DNA of 64,000 nucleotides from Liolophura sinensis (Eukaryota > Mollusca > Polyplacophora > Chitonida > Chitonidae), in assembly GCF_032854445.1 (NCBI RefSeq), contig NC_088302.1, positions 35,780,191 to 35,844,190 on the forward strand, given 5' to 3'. The translations under genes and the position numbers were made by a program. Each line of letters starts with the position of its first letter. Position 1 is the stretch's first letter. This document shows positions 14,601 through 24,493 of the stretch, piece after piece. The notes under the pieces were generated by a model. It was not told the origin of the DNA. It worked only from the letters and a program-made list of their open reading frames with translations, and did no database searches.

Positions 14601-17600
14601 TTAATACATCCAGTGCATGATTTTATATAAATCTATATCCAGAATGATATGCTGTAAATACGGGAAAAATGGATGTTTTTAATCTTTGTGTACCTGGTTG
14701 TGTTCTACATATACTTTGCAACTCTAGAACTATTAAATAGTGACAATAAATGATGAACACGTGAGAAAAGGTAGACCTCATCCCTGTAACTGTATGCATG
14801 ATTAGAGAGTATGAGGGACAGTGCTTGTGTCCTGTGGCTTGCATGACTCTGGTGTTGGTTTATCCTGTGCCTCTTTCCAGCCCCTCCCACCCTGGCTTAC
14901 CAGCACCAGAGCTACCAACTCTGAGCTGACACCCAGTGAAAGTCTGCTCACGTCAGATGATGAAGATCTGAATGTAAGTCCATGCACAGACATGAAGACG
15001 TCAGTTATTAAACTGTGAGGTGGCCTGAAGAGTGCTGTGCATCATGTTTACCCTCATGATAACCAAAGTGTCAATGTGGGTGTCAGATGAGTTTGCGAAG
15101 GGGATCCTGCATGGGGATCCATTTCTGCAGCTCACATGGTTCTTACAGCTCACACATGGTTCTTACCACTCACTAATAATACAGTACTCACTGAGGTTTC
15201 ATCTGGCAGATTGTTTCTCCTCCTGTGAATTAACCTAATGTAGCAAGCAAATTGTGTGCACAGCTGTTCACTGATACTTGTATACATCAGTTTTGTTTGT
15301 GTTTAACCTTACCACATTTGACATGTTTAGTCTGAATATGACATGTGCTGTATGAATGAGAGCTATTGCTGAAATTTAAAGCATGTAATTGCACAAAACT
15401 TTTGGCCACCTGAGAAATATTACGTTAACAGCTGTGGAAAGTTTATGGTGGTATGGATTTTTGGTTGACTCAATTTTATTCCATTGATGAAAGCTCAGTG
15501 TTGCCTTGTGCATATAATATTTGAGGCTTCTTAAAGGCTGAGTAGTGGATGCTTCTTACCTCTAATCTGCTTTCTTTCTGCTTTTGATTACATGTATTTA
15601 TCACTTGTTCTGACGGACAAAATTGATCTCAATTTCTACACCCAATCGATTTTCTTCATGGTTACTGCTTTCTGAATAGATTTTGTATGATATCAAGTGG
15701 TCCAGACTGTCAGCTGTATTTTAACAGAATTTGTATATGGCAGCTTGTGTTATGCCAATTAATGTACATTGTTAAACGTAATATCTTTAAGAGCTCTGTT
15801 TGAAAAAAACGTTAAAAGCAGACCTGTAGGATAGAAGTCTTGTATGCCTTGTCTGATAAAAATATACAGCAATTTTTTTTTATTTTTTCCGTGTTTGTAT
15901 ACTGATCAGAAATTGGTTGGACCTCACTGCAGGAGATATATCTCATGTAACAATTGTAGCTTGTGGTCATAATTATAATTATCGGGACTTGCATGATGCT
16001 ATGCTTGTGTCCCTGTGTAGGAAAGGCTTGATCGACGGATGGCTGAAACTAGAACATTAACTCGGCAGATACTTCAACGTACTGGCTCACTGAACCACGA
16101 GAACTTTGATTACGTGGAGACTGCGGAGAACACCAGCTCTCTGTCCACCCCGTCCACAACCAGCTTTAAGGAGTCTCCATTTGCCCAGGACTCTCTGGGA
16201 GACACAGTCATACACCTGGACCAGGTGGGAGCCCAATCCAACTTACATACCAGTAGCCCTCACTCCAAGTCTTATCTATTAAGTGTGGTAGGGATAGGCA
16301 TATATCATATAGAGGGTTCATCATATTCTAAATCTACACTAAGAAATGGCTTGATTTTCAGAGGTAAAGTCAAGGTGCCTTCTGTGTATGGACTTTAATG
16401 GACTTAATACCTTTCTAATCCATGTATTGGTTCAGTGCATTAATGATCTATGCTCTTGTTCCCATGTATTAAATTTAGTGATAAACTGCTAACATGCCTC
16501 TCCTAACCCTAATATGAATGCTATAGGCAAAAGCTTTACCCCAACCCTGCATTTTGGGAGCATGAGTGATATTGATGCATGTAAATTTGCTGGTTCATTT
16601 GCATGTTTCTGGAAGTGGTTGAAGAGTGTGATGGTTGACCATTAATGCTAAATATGTAACAATTTGATATCTCATGGGAATAATTAAAACATGTATAATA
16701 TTATGTAGCTAAGTTAGTAATTTGCTACTATTTATGCTTTGGTTAGACAGACAGTACATGACTACCAATTGACTTCTCATCTTTAATTGCTGTTCAAGCA
16801 TCAGTGTTCAAGAATTGTTGTCCAGTAGAAGTAATGAGTGAAAATCAGTGAAGCCTTGGATTAAATCTGATCATATTGTGTTTTTGTAAGTGATTGATCT
16901 CTATCATCAACAGGTGTGTTCTTCTCTTCAGGCTCTGAGGAGAATGAGAGAGTATGAACAACAGAAGACGGAGGCTGAGCATGCGGAGAAGGTGAGGAAG
17001 CTGACAGAGAAGCAGAGTCACCAGAAGAAGGCCATGGGGTCAAAAGGTGGCACAAGATCCGAGGAGGCGGGGGATGGTCACAGCGACAGCTCGGCCTCAG
17101 ATGTACCTGTAGGTCTTTGAAGTCAAGTGTTTTTGTGTTTGCCACTCGTACAGATACGTTCTTCATTATACATTTATCAGTCATTCCAATGAGTGTGCAG
17201 GCTTTCTCTACTAACAGTATGTTCACACTTCTGCAGTGATTTATCATCAGCTTAACCCTTAAATGATAAATGCGTGTATTTTATAAACAGATGTGTGTTT
17301 CTAATACATGAACTTGCACATTCTTGTCATTTCTTCAGGAATGTCTATTCCTAGAGTCTTTTCTCCTTCTAAATTGACCCTAATGATGTGGCATTTTTTA
17401 CAGCACCCACGTATAGACACTCAGCAGTTGGACCACCAGATTAAGAGCATCATGACAGAGGTCATCCCAGTCATAAAGGAGCACATGGAGGATGTGTGCT
17501 CCCCTCCACTGCTGGACTACATCAAACGCTTGGTTGTCTCCCTTACAAGAAATGAGAACAAGGGTCAGGATGTGGCTCGCTTTTTTAACCGACAACTCGG

Positions 17601-20600
17601 CTCTATCCTTAGAGACTCACTCGTGAAGTTTGAGGGCAGAAAGTAAGTACATCAGAGTTAGGATTTTGTTGCGACTAAGATGGCTGACACTAATTGAGAT
17701 TATAGGAGTTTATGTAATTAATGGGCACCTGAGAAATGTTGTAATGTAATTGTTCCGTAATGCACTTTTTAATGTTACAAGTGTATGTAATCTGTCCAAA
17801 GTGGCTAATTGGAATACTGGAGTGAACCAAAACAAACAATCTCAGAGATGTGGGTCTCTTGAACAGTGATTCCCATTCTTCCATTGTTCTTGTGGCCTTT
17901 GTTACAATGAGGGTTGTGTTGCCCTGCATGAAATTTACTGAGAGCACTTGCTTTCCATCAGTGTGACGTACATGTATATCACTAATAACTTTCTGAAGAT
18001 TTGATGCTCTGATTTCCTCCAACTGTAACCTGACTACCGTTATATGAGTAAAAATTTTTTTGAGTAAGGCATTAAAACAATAATCATGTGAATATTCTTC
18101 TTCACAGACTGAGGGATTGTGGTGAGGACCTTCTTGTGGAGTTGTCGGAAGTGCTGTTCAATGAGCTGGCCTTTTGTCGTCTTCTCCGTGATCTGGATGA
18201 CCCCGCCGTGGCCACGATACAGCCAAAATTCCACTCCAATGTAAGACACAGTTTTGACTCCCCCCACCCTCCTGGCCTCTCTCTCTCAATCAGGTCAAGG
18301 GCTCTAAACTAATTTGCTGGCTTGGTTGTGGCTTTAAGTCAAAACACTTGTCACTTGCCAGTGATGTTCGTGTCCTTCTCGTGTTGAAAGTTTCGTGATA
18401 TTCTCAAAAAGATTTATTTGATTGGTGTTTTAATCAGTACTCTAGAATATTTCACGTATACGACAGCAGCTAGCATTATGGTGGGAGGAAACCATCAAAT
18501 CCCCAGGAGAAACTCACGACCATCCGCAGGTTTTCTCAAAGATTTTTCTTATGTCATATCCCATGGACTTATTTGATAACTTTTGATGGGCAGGAAATTG
18601 CTTCCTCCTCCTCGACATCAGCTGGTCAGAGGATTGTGAACTATGACCCAGACTCTACAGATGGGGAGGGCAGTGACAGCACGTCACTCGACGGAGAGAA
18701 TGAGGCAGAATTGGGGGCAGAGTCTGAGCCTATGGACTCGGCTACACAAGCCGGAGCCAGTGAGGTGGAGGATCTTGGCAAGGTATTTACTGACTGTTCC
18801 AGACTCTGTAGTGTGGCTCAACCAGTCCTCAGAGACTGCAGTGTATTGAAGAAGAAGTGCTGTACATATATTTCAATGCTTGAAAAACAGTATATTAAAG
18901 AAAAGACAAGTTCTCATAAATTTTGAGAATTTTACACCAATGTGGTATGGGTCAAAGCAACTGAGCAATCCAAAAATGAAAGTTCAGACTGTTTTGTAAA
19001 TAAGCTCTTTCTTGGAGGATGCAGGATGTAATCTTTGTGATGTAAACTTCATAATTTCACTTGAAGATTGCACCTTCATTTGCAGGCAAGTGCATATGAC
19101 TTTGATTTCCTAGTCCTTAACTTTGTACCTGTTTTTACAGAGACGTGATGATGCACTGGCCAATGAGATTCGTATACAGGATGCTGATGAGAAGGATGAT
19201 GAACCAGAATCCGCATTCAAGTCTGTCATAGAGCTAGCTGTCAGCGAAACCAAGCCATTCACTCGGTAGGAAGCATTAGCATTCTACAATTGTCTGGTTC
19301 ATTCATTCATTTGTATATTACAGAATTCAGTTACAAAATTTTGATACTCTCTAAATTTGTAACATTTAAACTGTTAAACTGAAAGTGCAATAATCAGTAT
19401 CGCCTCAGAGGTACAACAGGAACACTGTAAGCTACTTGTAATATGAATGTTGTAACATAACTGAGGATGTTTGGTTTTGTTAGGATTGGTAGTGATGAGG
19501 ATGATGATGAGAGTGATGAGTCTCTCAGTGCAGGGGACCCCTCAGAGACAGCGGTCTCCAGGGATGCTAAGCTAGAGCAGACTGTAGGCCTGGAGATCCT
19601 GGATGCTGATGGTCAGCCCAGTCAGGCTGAGGAAGCTGGCATGGAAGGGGACATCACTGTGCTGGAAGTGACACCTGTGCAGGAAAGGGGAGAGAACCTG
19701 GAAGCTGCAGGTGCCTCCCCAGCACGGGTGAATGGCACAGCACCAGTCTTAGTCAATGGGGATGTAAGTTCATCTCTATGATTTATGGATAGGTCCTACT
19801 TCCCAATGTCCCAGTAAGGTTGAACTGTTGTGCCAGTGTTAAACATCTGGATGACCTATTTCCAACAATATATATTATGGTTTATCAGGTGCATGTTCTT
19901 AATTAACAGTTCGAAAGTGTCTGTAGTATCATCTGTAGTTAATTACCTTCTCATGGTAATTAACAATTTGTGGAAAGATTGGTTGTGTTTTTTATCGCGT
20001 CAGACTTACACATACATGTACATGCAATGGAATGTTAATAAATCAGTGAATTTTGCTGATAGTGGTGTATGAACTGTGCTTTGGAGGATCTGGCATTCTA
20101 GTCTGTTGTGGTTTGTATGATTCCAGGCTGCAGGAGAACTTAATGGGGAGGTAACTGTTGAAGATCTTCCTGTAAAGCTTAGTGTCATTTCACAGGTATG
20201 TCATACATGTATTTTATGAACTTACAAATACCTGATGGAAACTCCGGTCAGGTCACACCCAAAAATGGTACTTCTTTCTGCCTCGCTTGGCACTGAACAC
20301 TGGCACTGAACACTGAGCAAGTATAATGTAACTTTGTGGGGTGTTATGTCTGGTGTCTTTGACATACTACTCCAGTGGCAGGAGTACTTTGGCGGCACAG
20401 ACTCACCCTGCCGCATGTATAAGTACATGACACATACCTTCAGCAAATTGTTCACAACATAAAATACCAAGTATTCATACATACAATACTGATGTAAGTG
20501 TGTACTGATTTTAGTTTCTTGGTGAATGGTATGCAAGTGCAATGCACTGCTCAAATAAATGTATCCCTTAGATAACTATATGAAATTATATTGTAACTTG

Positions 20601-21714
20601 TGTGTAAAACCAGACGGCGTAACTGGAGCTACATATGTGTGTGCAAATAAACAATGCTTGCCCTGTGTTCAAACGTAATAGGGTGATCTTGCGAACCAGA
20701 TGAGTGAGGAACAGGCAGCTAATTCAGAATCTGTTGCCCTGGTAACCAACCTGGAGACAGACGACATTGAGTTGGCAGGGGATGGACAGGCTCTTAAGGA
20801 ACCTGGTGAGTATTATTTCAGGATTCATTTTCAGAAAGTAATTTCTCCTAACGTTTTGTGTGCATGCCGTCTTGTTTATAGCACCAAACAGCCACATGGT
20901 TTATGAGAAAAGTTACGGAAATTTGATTTACAAAGTTTTTGTGAAATTGGACAGAAATGTTAATATTGGAGTCAGATTATGATTAGGTTAACATCTCTTA
21001 CAATGTAATCGGAATCTGGCTTGTGTACATAAAAACTGATTTCCTTCTTATGTTACTGAAATAAGCTGCTTACGCTAGGAAAAAATTGGTATGTCGATGC
21101 CGACAGATACTTATACTAGAGAAAACAGGTGACCCAAACTAAGTTGGCTCTATCTAGGACTGCTCTTTCTGATCGTCCAATTTTGGTGGCTTAAATTAGA
21201 TTGGCTTGGTTTAGTGCATCATTTTCATCCAAGTGAATGCAAAACAGCTATTGCCAACCTAGATGTAGACTAATACTAATGTGACAGGTGCAAGTTTGTG
21301 CTCCCTGTAGGGAGATCAAATGTCAGATCTACTGATTGATGTTTAAACACAATCAGCCTTAAATTGGTGAGCTAAACAGAACTGCACCGAAGGCTGGTCT
21401 TTTTCAGTCCGGCAAATCTACGTTAGTGTAAACCAACGCTGTATTCTTATCGTTATATAAAGTGTGGTGTTGAATTAAGTAAGTAAATTATGAAATTTTA
21501 CTTGTTCTACTTGAGACAGAGCACACATATGAACGTATAAGAAATTTACATTAAGAAGAGAAAGCATTATAGTTGAAATACTGCGTTCATGACAGACAAA
21601 ACTGGAACTTTTATCCATGCCACACATTATCGATAGTGTCACTGTTTTTTTGTTGTGCAAAGTCAGAAGAAGTCATCTGTTTGTATTTTGTTTGCAGACT
21701 GCTCCTCGTGTTGA
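277..21714 (+). CDS. PCM1: Pericentriolar material 1 protein, 3' part of gene (25 exons, 5' incomplete)
   Basis: PCM1 is the coiled-coil scaffold of centriolar satellites and works in centrosome and cilium assembly. Exons read: 277-450, 1207-1389, 1883-2134, 2501-2630, 3440-3527, 3960-4137, 4387-4505, 4901-5089, 8955-9046, 9241-9403, 9635-10343, 11476-11531, 12257-12446, 12890-13121, 14881-14973, 16021-16224, 16914-17108, 17404-17642, 18108-18240, 18594-18782, 19141-19265, 19484-19763, 20127-20195, 20682-20805, 21698-21714. Each has AG/GT borders, and the phases chain to 1,474 codons including the stop. Identification rests on several blocks recalled from vertebrate PCM1: MATWGGST, LREELRQ, EVATLISQNE.RPHFLIELF, STDYLRQ, RIDTQQLD, RQLGSILRDSL and CGEDLLVE. 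Human PCM1 has about 2,020 residues, so roughly the first quarter is missing upstream. Coiled-coil heptads and acidic low-complexity stretches alternate. Exon borders are by eye; small shifts are possible, the family call is firm. Confidence 0.95.
2855..3040 (+). mobile_element. Diverged SINE copy (family 1) in PCM1 intron 4
   Basis: It begins GGGCCTCCATTAGGGTGCTAG and keeps the order of the family-1 element: degenerate tRNA-like head, TGTGGGTTGAGGTCCAG in place of the B box, ATGGTCGTGGGCTTCC core, and an A-rich AAATAAAATAAAA tail. It is clearly more diverged than the copies at 42.5 and 36.5 kb. Confidence 0.65.
3440..5089 (+). CDS. PCM1: PCM1 exons 5-8: LREELRQ helix and MATWGGST block
   Basis: Exons 3440-3527, 3960-4137, 4387-4505 and 4901-5089. 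Exon 6 holds the very basic helix RMRKQRILREELRQKKREL, equal in layout to the vertebrate segment. Exon 7 holds MATWGGSTVENLE followed by a run of Glu/Asp. Exon 8 begins acidic (EEEEEENEE) and becomes Gln/Arg-rich, then ends at GDMTG. Acidic stretches of this kind occur at the same place in vertebrate PCM1. The exon 8 donor (GT at 5090) opens the 3.9-kb intron that carries the transposon relic. Confidence 0.92.
5320..7154 (-). pseudogene. hAT-like transposase body, broken, on the minus strand
   Basis: Read from high to low coordinates: a segment near 7150-7050 with Leu-His and IVHG-like residues (the usual SCxLH..HG motif, degenerate); a segment at 6034-5762 (KTPHPRTKFIQTVKES, then LLEPFLTLHQTDKPTIPFLS); and a segment at 5658-5320 (VLKKVLDICPIKYSLVRNMG, ANKIEEDKSDAILKQY). 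The LEPFLxxxQTDKPxxPFL pattern is what I recall from hAT-related host-range families. Frames change between segments, so no intact protein is made. Confidence 0.5.
6585..6656. repeat. Tandem duplication, about 40 bp, two copies
   Basis: The stretch CAGATATATCCTGCACAGTG followed by AGTCGATTGTCAAGTGT occurs twice in direct succession, with one base changed in the second copy (AGTCCATTG). Confidence 0.8.
7200..7708 (+). pseudogene. hAT-like transposase C-terminus, broken, on the plus strand
   Basis: From 7220 to 7330 the + strand reads DKSKVIRTLLMISHGWASVE and on to KAENLKR, then a stop. From 7343 to 7708 an open frame of 121 codons continues as a Lys/Glu coiled coil with TFVAKSNSLRRSAKEKEQ, which I recall from the extreme C-terminus of this transposase type. 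It is on the opposite strand from the rest of the transposase. Confidence 0.55.
8955..10343 (+). CDS. PCM1: PCM1 exons 9-11, including the 709-bp central exon
   Basis: Exons 8955-9046, 9241-9403 and 9635-10343. Exon 10 encodes a coiled coil with ETTNSLCQSLLQEQQSLYQM, like the vertebrate helix with CQTLMQDQQTL. Exon 11 is the largest exon. It starts with a Gln-rich helix (LNQCYQQMALQQSELQSLQ), again as in vertebrates, and then runs into a long Asn/Ser/Pro-rich stretch with no predicted fold. Exon 11 ends in phase 2 at ATKR before a consensus GTGAGT donor. Confidence 0.93.
10344..11475 (+). other. PCM1 intron 11, nothing distinct
   Basis: A 1.1-kb AT-rich intron with a T11 run at 10791-10801. 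An 85-codon open frame at 10406 has no recognisable features. No repeat family from elsewhere in the window was noticed here. Confidence 0.5.
11476..13121 (+). CDS. PCM1: PCM1 exons 12-14: most conserved helix (EVATLISQNE block)
   Basis: Exons 11476-11531, 12257-12446 and 12890-13121. Exon 14 contains the best-conserved part of the family: FNALRENIYAEVATLISQNE, then RPHFLIELFKDLQLL and STDYLRQTALFSIREMVSRY. Vertebrate PCM1 has nearly the same residues here. Exon 12 is only 56 bases; its phase (1 base in, 1 base out) fits both neighbours, which supports its reality. Confidence 0.95.
12082..12212. mobile_element. MITE with 32-bp terminal inverted repeats in PCM1 intron 12
   Basis: The left end GGGGGCTGTTTCTCAAAGGG continues to GTCATAACGTTA, and its inverted counterpart is read at the right end. 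By eye about 25 of 32 positions pair. The element is about 131 bp, non-coding, and lies 44 bases before PCM1 exon 13. I see no clear target duplication. Confidence 0.6.
13122..16020 (+). other. PCM1 introns 14 and 15, no other feature seen (exon 15 inside)
   Basis: Apart from exon 15 (14881-14973), this stretch is AT-rich intron. The open frames at 13451-13810 and 14394-14585 show no family resemblance, no splice context and no conserved pattern. I see no mobile element in it. Confidence 0.5.
14881..17108 (+). CDS. PCM1: PCM1 exons 15-17: linker and basic/acidic helix
   Basis: Exons 14881-14973, 16021-16224 and 16914-17108, all beginning and ending in phase 0, so any could be skipped without a frameshift. 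Exon 16 encodes RMAETRTLTRQILQRTGSLN followed by a Ser/Thr-rich linker. Exon 17 encodes a Lys/Glu helix (RRMREYEQQKTEAEHAEK). Its acceptor could be at 16913 or at the CAG 15 bases further on; both are in frame and I chose the upstream one. Confidence 0.85.
17404..18240 (+). CDS. PCM1: PCM1 exons 18-19: conserved C-terminal helical domain
   Basis: Exons 17404-17642 and 18108-18240. They encode PRIDTQQLDHQIKSIMTEV, KEHMEDVCSPPLLDYIKRLV, NRQLGSILRDSLVKFEGRK and, across the splice, LRDCGEDLLVELSEVLFNEL. This is the second highly conserved block of PCM1. The codon for the last Lys is split (AA|A), which fixes the splice. Confidence 0.95.
18411..18535 (-). mobile_element. Truncated SINE (family 1) in PCM1 intron 19
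   Basis: On the + strand it reads TTTATTTGATTGGTGTTTTA, then GAATATTTCACGTATACGAC, AGCATTATGGTGGGAGGAAAC and CGACCATCCGCAGG, so it is the reverse complement of the family-1 3' half. The tRNA-like head is missing. Its end lies about 60 bases before exon 20. Confidence 0.75.
18594..21714 (+). CDS. PCM1: PCM1 exons 20-25: acidic C-terminal tail
   Basis: Exons 18594-18782, 19141-19265, 19484-19763, 20127-20195, 20682-20805 and 21698-21714. The tail is rich in Asp, Glu and Ser (for example SDEDDDESDESLS). Exon 24 ends in phase 1, and the last exon then reads D-C-S-S-C and stops at 21712-21714. If exon 24 is skipped, exon 23 (phase 0) joins the last exon in another frame that reads TAPRVDLVLTTCHLP and stops at 21743-21745. 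I cannot say which form dominates. Confidence 0.8.
20245..20440 (+). mobile_element. SINE (family 2) fragment in PCM1 intron 23
   Basis: It starts near AAAAATGGTACTTCTTTCTG, followed by CCTCGCTTGGCACTGAACACT (with an internal 13-bp duplication), GTATAATGTAACTTTGTGGGG, ATACTACTCCAGTGGCAG and CACCCTGCCGCATG. The same core (AAATGGTACTTATTCTTCGA..GCGCTCAGCACTGAG) occurs at 53.4 kb behind a tRNA-like head. Confidence 0.6.
20806..21697 (+). other. PCM1 last intron, nothing distinct
   Basis: An 892-base intron before the terminal exon. I found no element of the repeat families seen elsewhere and no coding pattern. Confidence 0.5.
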
Positions 21715-21868
21715 TCTGGTTCTGACAACATGCCATCTGCCCTGAAGACAACTGATAACATGTCAGTCTGGCACATGTAACTATGCCCCTAAGACAATAT
21801 GGATACCAGCTGAATACTGAATTAAATGTCTGTTAATAATTAATGACATATATATTGACGTATGTGTC

Positions 21869-21874
21869 AATAAA
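21869..21874 (+). promoter_or_regulatory. Poly(A) signal AATAAA after PCM1
   Basis: A canonical AATAAA lies about 155 bases after the PCM1 stop codon. It is the first such hexamer in the 3' flank and is a plausible end of the transcript. Confidence 0.6.
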
Positions 21875-23524
21875 ACAAGAGAGTGTAGGCTGGGATTGTC
21901 GGATGGTAGAAATCTGTTTCTGTATGTTTTCATGTGTGCATTAAACACCTTGAAAGGTTAACAGCGAACACCTTTAGGCAATTTAGGCACTAGAGAAAAG
22001 TTGACAGCATGTTCGTGCGTAGTTTTTTGTGCGTTGTTTTCAATGATGTGATCAGATTTCTTCTTCATACATCTAATGTAATATTTGAGGGGGAAAAAAC
22101 ACCATGTGATATCGTCATACCACCAACTTCAAGCCAAGGCAAATGTATACTTTTTTCAATTGTACGCCAGAAACCTCATCTGTTAAGGATGCATTTGGAC
22201 TACCCAAGTAAATCATAATGTATAGGACATTTGATGTTCTTCATATCAAAGCTGTGGTCCGCTGATTGACATTAATGAACTACCGACATACTAGATTCCT
22301 GTGTAATATTGTAAGCTAATTTTGTTGAAATGTGCGAGTATCGATTAATGACTGACAATTATTGATTTGTCCCAACACTGCTGACGTGATCAGTATTCTG
22401 TCCACTGTAAATATCTGGTATGGGATCTGTTGTTGGCAATACTAGTGTTGTAGCAGTAATCAAGTGCACTGATGTATTTGCATTAGGATGTATAATTAGA
22501 TCACTTTATGACATATCACAACGAGGACGATAGTAGATATTGGCGTATGTTTTCCTTTCTCTCAATATACACGAGGTATATCAGCAGCTAAATGTCTTGA
22601 ACAAGGCAGAATGTTCAATGTGTACAAGGATATATGAACAGTTGCATTTTAAGACATTGTTTATTACATTGAAGGATAGTAATTTCAGCGTTTCATAAGT
22701 TCCAATGCAGGTATCAGGAAGTAGTCAGAGAGGAATATTCGTTGAATACGTCCAATACCCTGGATAATATTTTGAAGACACGTTGAAGATGTCTATACCA
22801 GTGCGTTGGTATTTGTTTTGATTATATAGCCTGACATTTGTTCCATATTCATCATATAAATACATATTTTTTGTTTAGGATTTAATGTTTTTCCCATCAA
22901 ATGGAAAGTGACGGTTGTGATTATTAAACAGATGTGTGTGTGTGTGTGAAATGCTAGAGACATGTGAAGTTGAAATCTCATCAGTTCTCCATTCATTATC
23001 ACATGTTGTATCTTAATTGTAGATATTTTGTTCTCGTGTTGTTTGGAATGTGATACAGTCAGTTAAAGGCGCAAGTTAAAACCATTAGTCTTTACTAGCT
23101 TAAGATGTTTGTATTTGAAGTTAACACGTTTTCATGTTTCTGCAGTATTTCTCCGACTTACATTATTGTGTGCACTTATTCATGTTTGCTTTATAGTTGT
23201 CAAAAAATACGCTTTAAAACACGTTGAACGAATTTGCTGTTTTACTTAAATGTTTTTGCCTTGTTCCTGTAAACCGTAGCATCCAACCAGTACCTAATAA
23301 AAGTGAAACTGTTCTATATCAGCGGCGTGAGAGCGGTATGTAGTTGAGCTAGTAATGTTCGCGACGTCAAACCACGAGGTATGGGTATAGTCCCAGCCTT
23401 GAACAGGGAATTTGTCATGTTTGAAGACTTCGTGTTTTCTTTGGACAGGTAACCTGTATGTTCCAAGCACTCGATGTTCGTAGGACTGTGGTAACAATAA
23501 ACAGTCTTCTATTACCGTGTGGTC

Positions 23525-23787
23525 GTTTGATTTATTCATTTATTTGATTGGTGTTTTACGGCGTACTCAAGAACATTTCACATATACCACGGCGGCCAGC
23601 ATTATGGTGTTAGGAAGCAGGGTAGAACCCGGGATAAACCCTCGACCATCCGCAGGTTGCTGCAGACCTTCCCTCGTACAGCCGGAGAGGAAGCCAGCTT
23701 GAGCTGGGCTTTAACTCACAGCGACCGCATTGGTGAGAGTCTGGGTCATTGCGCCCCGCAGGCGTGCTAACCACGAAGGCCTCCACT
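23525..23787 (-). mobile_element. Near full-length SINE (family 1) with target duplication
   Basis: The + strand shows the reversed element: T-rich tail (TTTATTCATTTATTTGATTGG), core (GGCGGCCAGCATTATGGTG, CGACCATCCGCAGGTTGCTG), reversed B-box region (GAGCTGGGCTTTAACTCACAG) and reversed head ending at GCTAACCACGAAGGCCTCC. The 8-mer GTGTGGTC flanks it at 23517-23524 and 23788-23795, a plausible target-site duplication. Confidence 0.8.
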
Positions 23788-24253
23788 GTGTGGTCAGTTG
23801 CGTAGTTCATTGAAGACCATTTGTCGCCCATCAGTATGTAGTAAAAATACGTCCGTCAAGCCTGCATGGAAGTGTTAGTAACGTGTGAGAAGTCTGTGGT
23901 TTCCTCCAGACACTCTGGTTTTCTCCACCGATAAAACTGACAACCAAAGTAGGAGAGAAAAATCTTGGGTATCAAATGAATTGATAAATAACTATAATAT
24001 GCAATTCCTGGCCCTCTTCATCAAATTTCACCATTCTCAAGTAAACTTTGGATAAATTCTCTGGGTTAAATGCATATGATAATCGTGATGTTTTCAGTGT
24101 GTTTTGACTGCACCGAGCAGCTCTGGAAGTCGTTCTGTGTTCTCTGTCGGTTGATTGGTCAGTGAGTTTATCAAGTCGGTTGTTGACAACCCAGCTTATA
24201 ACATTACACCGACTGGGGTGCTGCTGCTAGTTTGCCAGTGTCTTAAAACAGCA

Positions 24254-24493
24254 GGGTCCGGTTGTTCAAAGCTGTTTTTAGACTTTACCAAATTTAACTT
24301 TAAGCCTCATCGAAGTCTTTAGTACTTAGCCCCAAAATAATTACGTGATGGTATATTAAATATGAACTGCAAGTCAACAGCTATTCTGCTTTGACTTTGG
24401 ACAACCACATTTGCTGCTGAATTTGGCTGAAATTTAAGTATAAAGGGGACTTAAAACCAGTATTAGCTAATGCACTTTCGAACAACTGGGCCC
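24254..24493. mobile_element. MITE, 240 bp, with inverted ends GGGTCCGGTTGTTCAAAG
   Basis: The left end GGGTCCGGTTGTTCAAAGC is matched by the reverse complement of the right end (GGGCCCAGTTGTTCGAAAG), with about 4 differences. The interior is AT-rich and non-coding. GGGCCCAGTTGTTC-type ends are, from memory, common in marine invertebrate MITEs. Confidence 0.7.
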
